From JAFAVZ01 sp036009105 (GTDB lineage Bacteria > Acidobacteriota > Thermoanaerobaculia > Gp7-AA8): a stretch of 6,560 bases of DNA. The stretch spans positions 1 to 6,560 of the forward strand of contig DASYMJ010000149.1 in the NCBI GenBank assembly GCA_036009105.1, in the 5' to 3' direction. Positions 5,720-6,560 of the stretch are shown one piece after another; the first letter of the stretch is position 1; each line of letters starts with the position of its first letter. The translations under genes and the position numbers were made by a program. A model generated the notes under the pieces. It worked only from the letters and a program-made list of their open reading frames with translations, searched no databases and was not told the DNA's origin.

Positions 5720-6370
5720 TCACGTAAAGTTCCGCTCCGTCAGATTGAGGAACTCCAGCGTAAAGTCCTCCATCTCGCCGCGGGCCGTCCGCAGCTGCTG
5801 GACGAACCAGTTGTAGGCGAGCAGGGCCGGGATGGCGGCGAAGAGGCCGGCCGCGGTGTTGATCAGCGCCTCGCTGATGCCGGGCGCCACGGCGGTGATG
5901 GAAGTCGAGCCGGCGGCGCCGATGCTCATGAACGAGTTCATGATCCCCCACACGGTGCCGAACAGGCCGATGAACGGGGTGGCGGCGGCGGTGGTGGCGA
6001 GGAAGGGGACGAAGCGGCTCAGACGCGCCGTCTCGATGCGCGAGGCGCGGATGAGCGAGCGCTCCACGCTGTCCAGCGACTTCACCTTCTGCCCCTCGTG
6101 CGCGATCTGCGCCTCGATCTCCGCGTAGCCGGCCCGGAACAGGCCGACCAGCGACGATTGGGCGAGCGGCCCGGCGGCCGATTGCACGTCGACCAGGCGC
6201 TTGGCTTTCCGGAAGATGGAAACGAAGCGGCGGGAGGCGCGCCGCGAGCGGCGGAACCGCTGCGCGACCACGATCATCGTGGCCCAGGAGAGGACCGAAA
6301 AGAGCAGGAGGATGGCCAGGACGGACTTGCCTACCCACCCCACATGCTGGAACGCCGTCCACAGCTGCAT
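5720..6370 (-). CDS. tolQ: ExbB/TolQ family proton channel protein TolQ
   Basis: A 216-residue inner-membrane protein with three helices: about 13-36 (WVGKSVLAILLLFSVLSWAT), about 122-148, and about 162-190. The cytoplasmic loop between helices 1 and 2 contains the RASRIETARLSR stretch found just before helix 2. Helices 2 and 3 carry the MotA/TolQ/ExbB signature: TPFIGLFGTVWGIMNSF and GISEALINTAAGLFAAIPAL, with Thr139 and Thr172 as the probable conserved pore threonines. It forms the oligomeric proton channel around TolR that energises TolA. The ATG at 6370 is the first in the credible frame but has no Shine-Dalgarno. The upstream 5' region is only about 55 bp before an IS end, with no clear promoter, so how the operon is now transcribed is uncertain. 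Confidence 0.95.
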   Translation of the reverse strand: MQLWTAFQHVGWVGKSVLAILLLFSVLSWATMIVVAQRFRRSRRASRRFVSIFRKAKRLVDVQSAAGPLAQSSLVGLFRAGYAEIEAQIAHEGQKVKSLDSVERSLIRASRIETARLSRFVPFLATTAAATPFIGLFGTVWGIMNSFMSIGAAGSTSITAVAPGISEALINTAAGLFAAIPALLAYNWFVQQLRTARGEMEDFTLEFLNLTERNFT

Positions 6371-6385
6371 CGGGCGGGAGGATAA

Positions 6386-6418
6386 CAGTTGTCGGTTGAG
6401 AGAAGCAGTTGTCGGTTG
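6386..6418. repeat. 13-bp direct repeat upstream of tolQ
   Basis: CAGTTGTCGGTTG occurs at 6386-6398 and again at 6406-6418, a 20-bp period with 7 different bases between. Each copy is a GTTGTCG heptamer plus GTTG, matching the GTT-N4 form of the other low-complexity repeats here. It lies 15 bp upstream of the tolQ start codon and just before the IS end. Paired 13-mers about two helical turns apart could be an operator, but the likeness to the other repeats makes a dispersed intergenic repeat the simpler reading. Confidence 0.75.
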
Positions 6419-6424
6419 GCAGGC

Positions 6425-6560
6425 CTGTCCAAATTAGGTTTGAGAGATGAGAACGCCGGGGTCTGCCTGTAGGCTTGGTCGTGCGAAGGATCAAGGTTCC
6501 ACAGGAGGAGGTCCCGGCGTGGCTCTATTTTGCAGTGTGTTCCGGCAGATTCTCCAGCTG
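6425..6560 (+). mobile_element. Left end of an IS4-like insertion sequence (partial)
   Basis: From about 6425 the sequence changes character and runs into the transposase gene start at 6519, after about 94 bp of leader. The left boundary is a guess: it is placed at CTGTCCAAATTAGG, which could be the terminal inverted repeat, but the other end is outside the window and no target duplication can be tested. The element points away from tolQ. Its insertion about 55 bp upstream of the tolQ start may have removed or replaced the native promoter region. Confidence 0.6.
6519..6560 (+). CDS. IS4-family transposase, N-terminus only
   Basis: The frame starts at GTG and reads VALFCSVFRQILQL to the window edge (14 codons). 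It is preceded by a strong GGAGGAGG (6504-6511) 7 nt away, which supports the GTG start. Phe-Cys-Ser-Val-Phe-x-Gln-x-Leu-Gln-Leu is, from memory, the usual opening of a group of IS4-family DDE transposases. No catalytic residue is in view, so the family call rests on this short stretch and the leader. Confidence 0.65.
   Translation, partial: MALFCSVFRQILQL

Noticed and set aside
6386..6418. Direct repeats as the target-site duplication of the IS
   Set aside because: Both copies are on the same side of the element; a duplication would need one copy at each end.
5706..6494. 262-residue minus-strand ORF overlapping tolQ
   Set aside because: It is a different frame of tolQ with an Arg/His/Pro-rich sequence and no recognisable domain; the tolQ frame has the full ExbB/TolQ signatures.

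Overview
The window is GC-rich Gram-negative bacterial DNA. It carries a complete tol-pal cell-envelope operon on the minus strand, in the order tolQ-tolR-tolA-tolB-pal-cpoB, followed by rpsT (ribosomal protein bS20). The short TolA with a proline-rich linker, the remnant of a membrane-anchored Ser/Thr kinase and the GGCCGGCT-type palindromes together suggest Acidobacteriota, perhaps the Vicinamibacteria. That placement comes from remembered family features, not from a search.

Layout from right to left, which is the direction of transcription. The right edge (about 6425-6560) is the start of an IS4-like insertion sequence pointing rightward; its transposase runs off the window. A 13-bp direct repeat lies between it and tolQ. 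tolQ, tolR, tolA and tolB are packed with a 20-bp gap or with overlaps. A 142-bp gap with a long inverted repeat separates tolB from pal, and cpoB overlaps pal by one base. TolQ and TolR should form the proton-driven motor in the inner membrane. TolA spans the periplasm, TolB and Pal link it to the outer membrane and peptidoglycan, and CpoB is the coiled-coil/TPR partner. ybgC, often upstream of tolQ, is not seen; the IS sits where it or the promoter might have been.

Further left, after rpsT, the sequence looks decayed. A large palindrome touches the rpsT stop codon. Next comes the C-terminal end of a Ser/Thr protein kinase, recoverable only by joining reading frames and interrupted in frame by a second palindrome of the same family. 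Beyond it lie two tiny hydrophobic ORFs, which may be the two ends of one membrane-protein gene with the middle deleted, and a DUF5655-type protein gene. These three ORFs are joined by two ATGA overlaps.

Nothing here is a wholly new system. The most unusual signal is the non-coding sequence. Two palindromic copies and one half copy of a GGCCGGCT family, plus three loci built from GTT-N4 heptamers, are present. Four of these six loci begin inside or within 3 nt of a stop codon. The three complete inverted repeats all have 26-nt arms.
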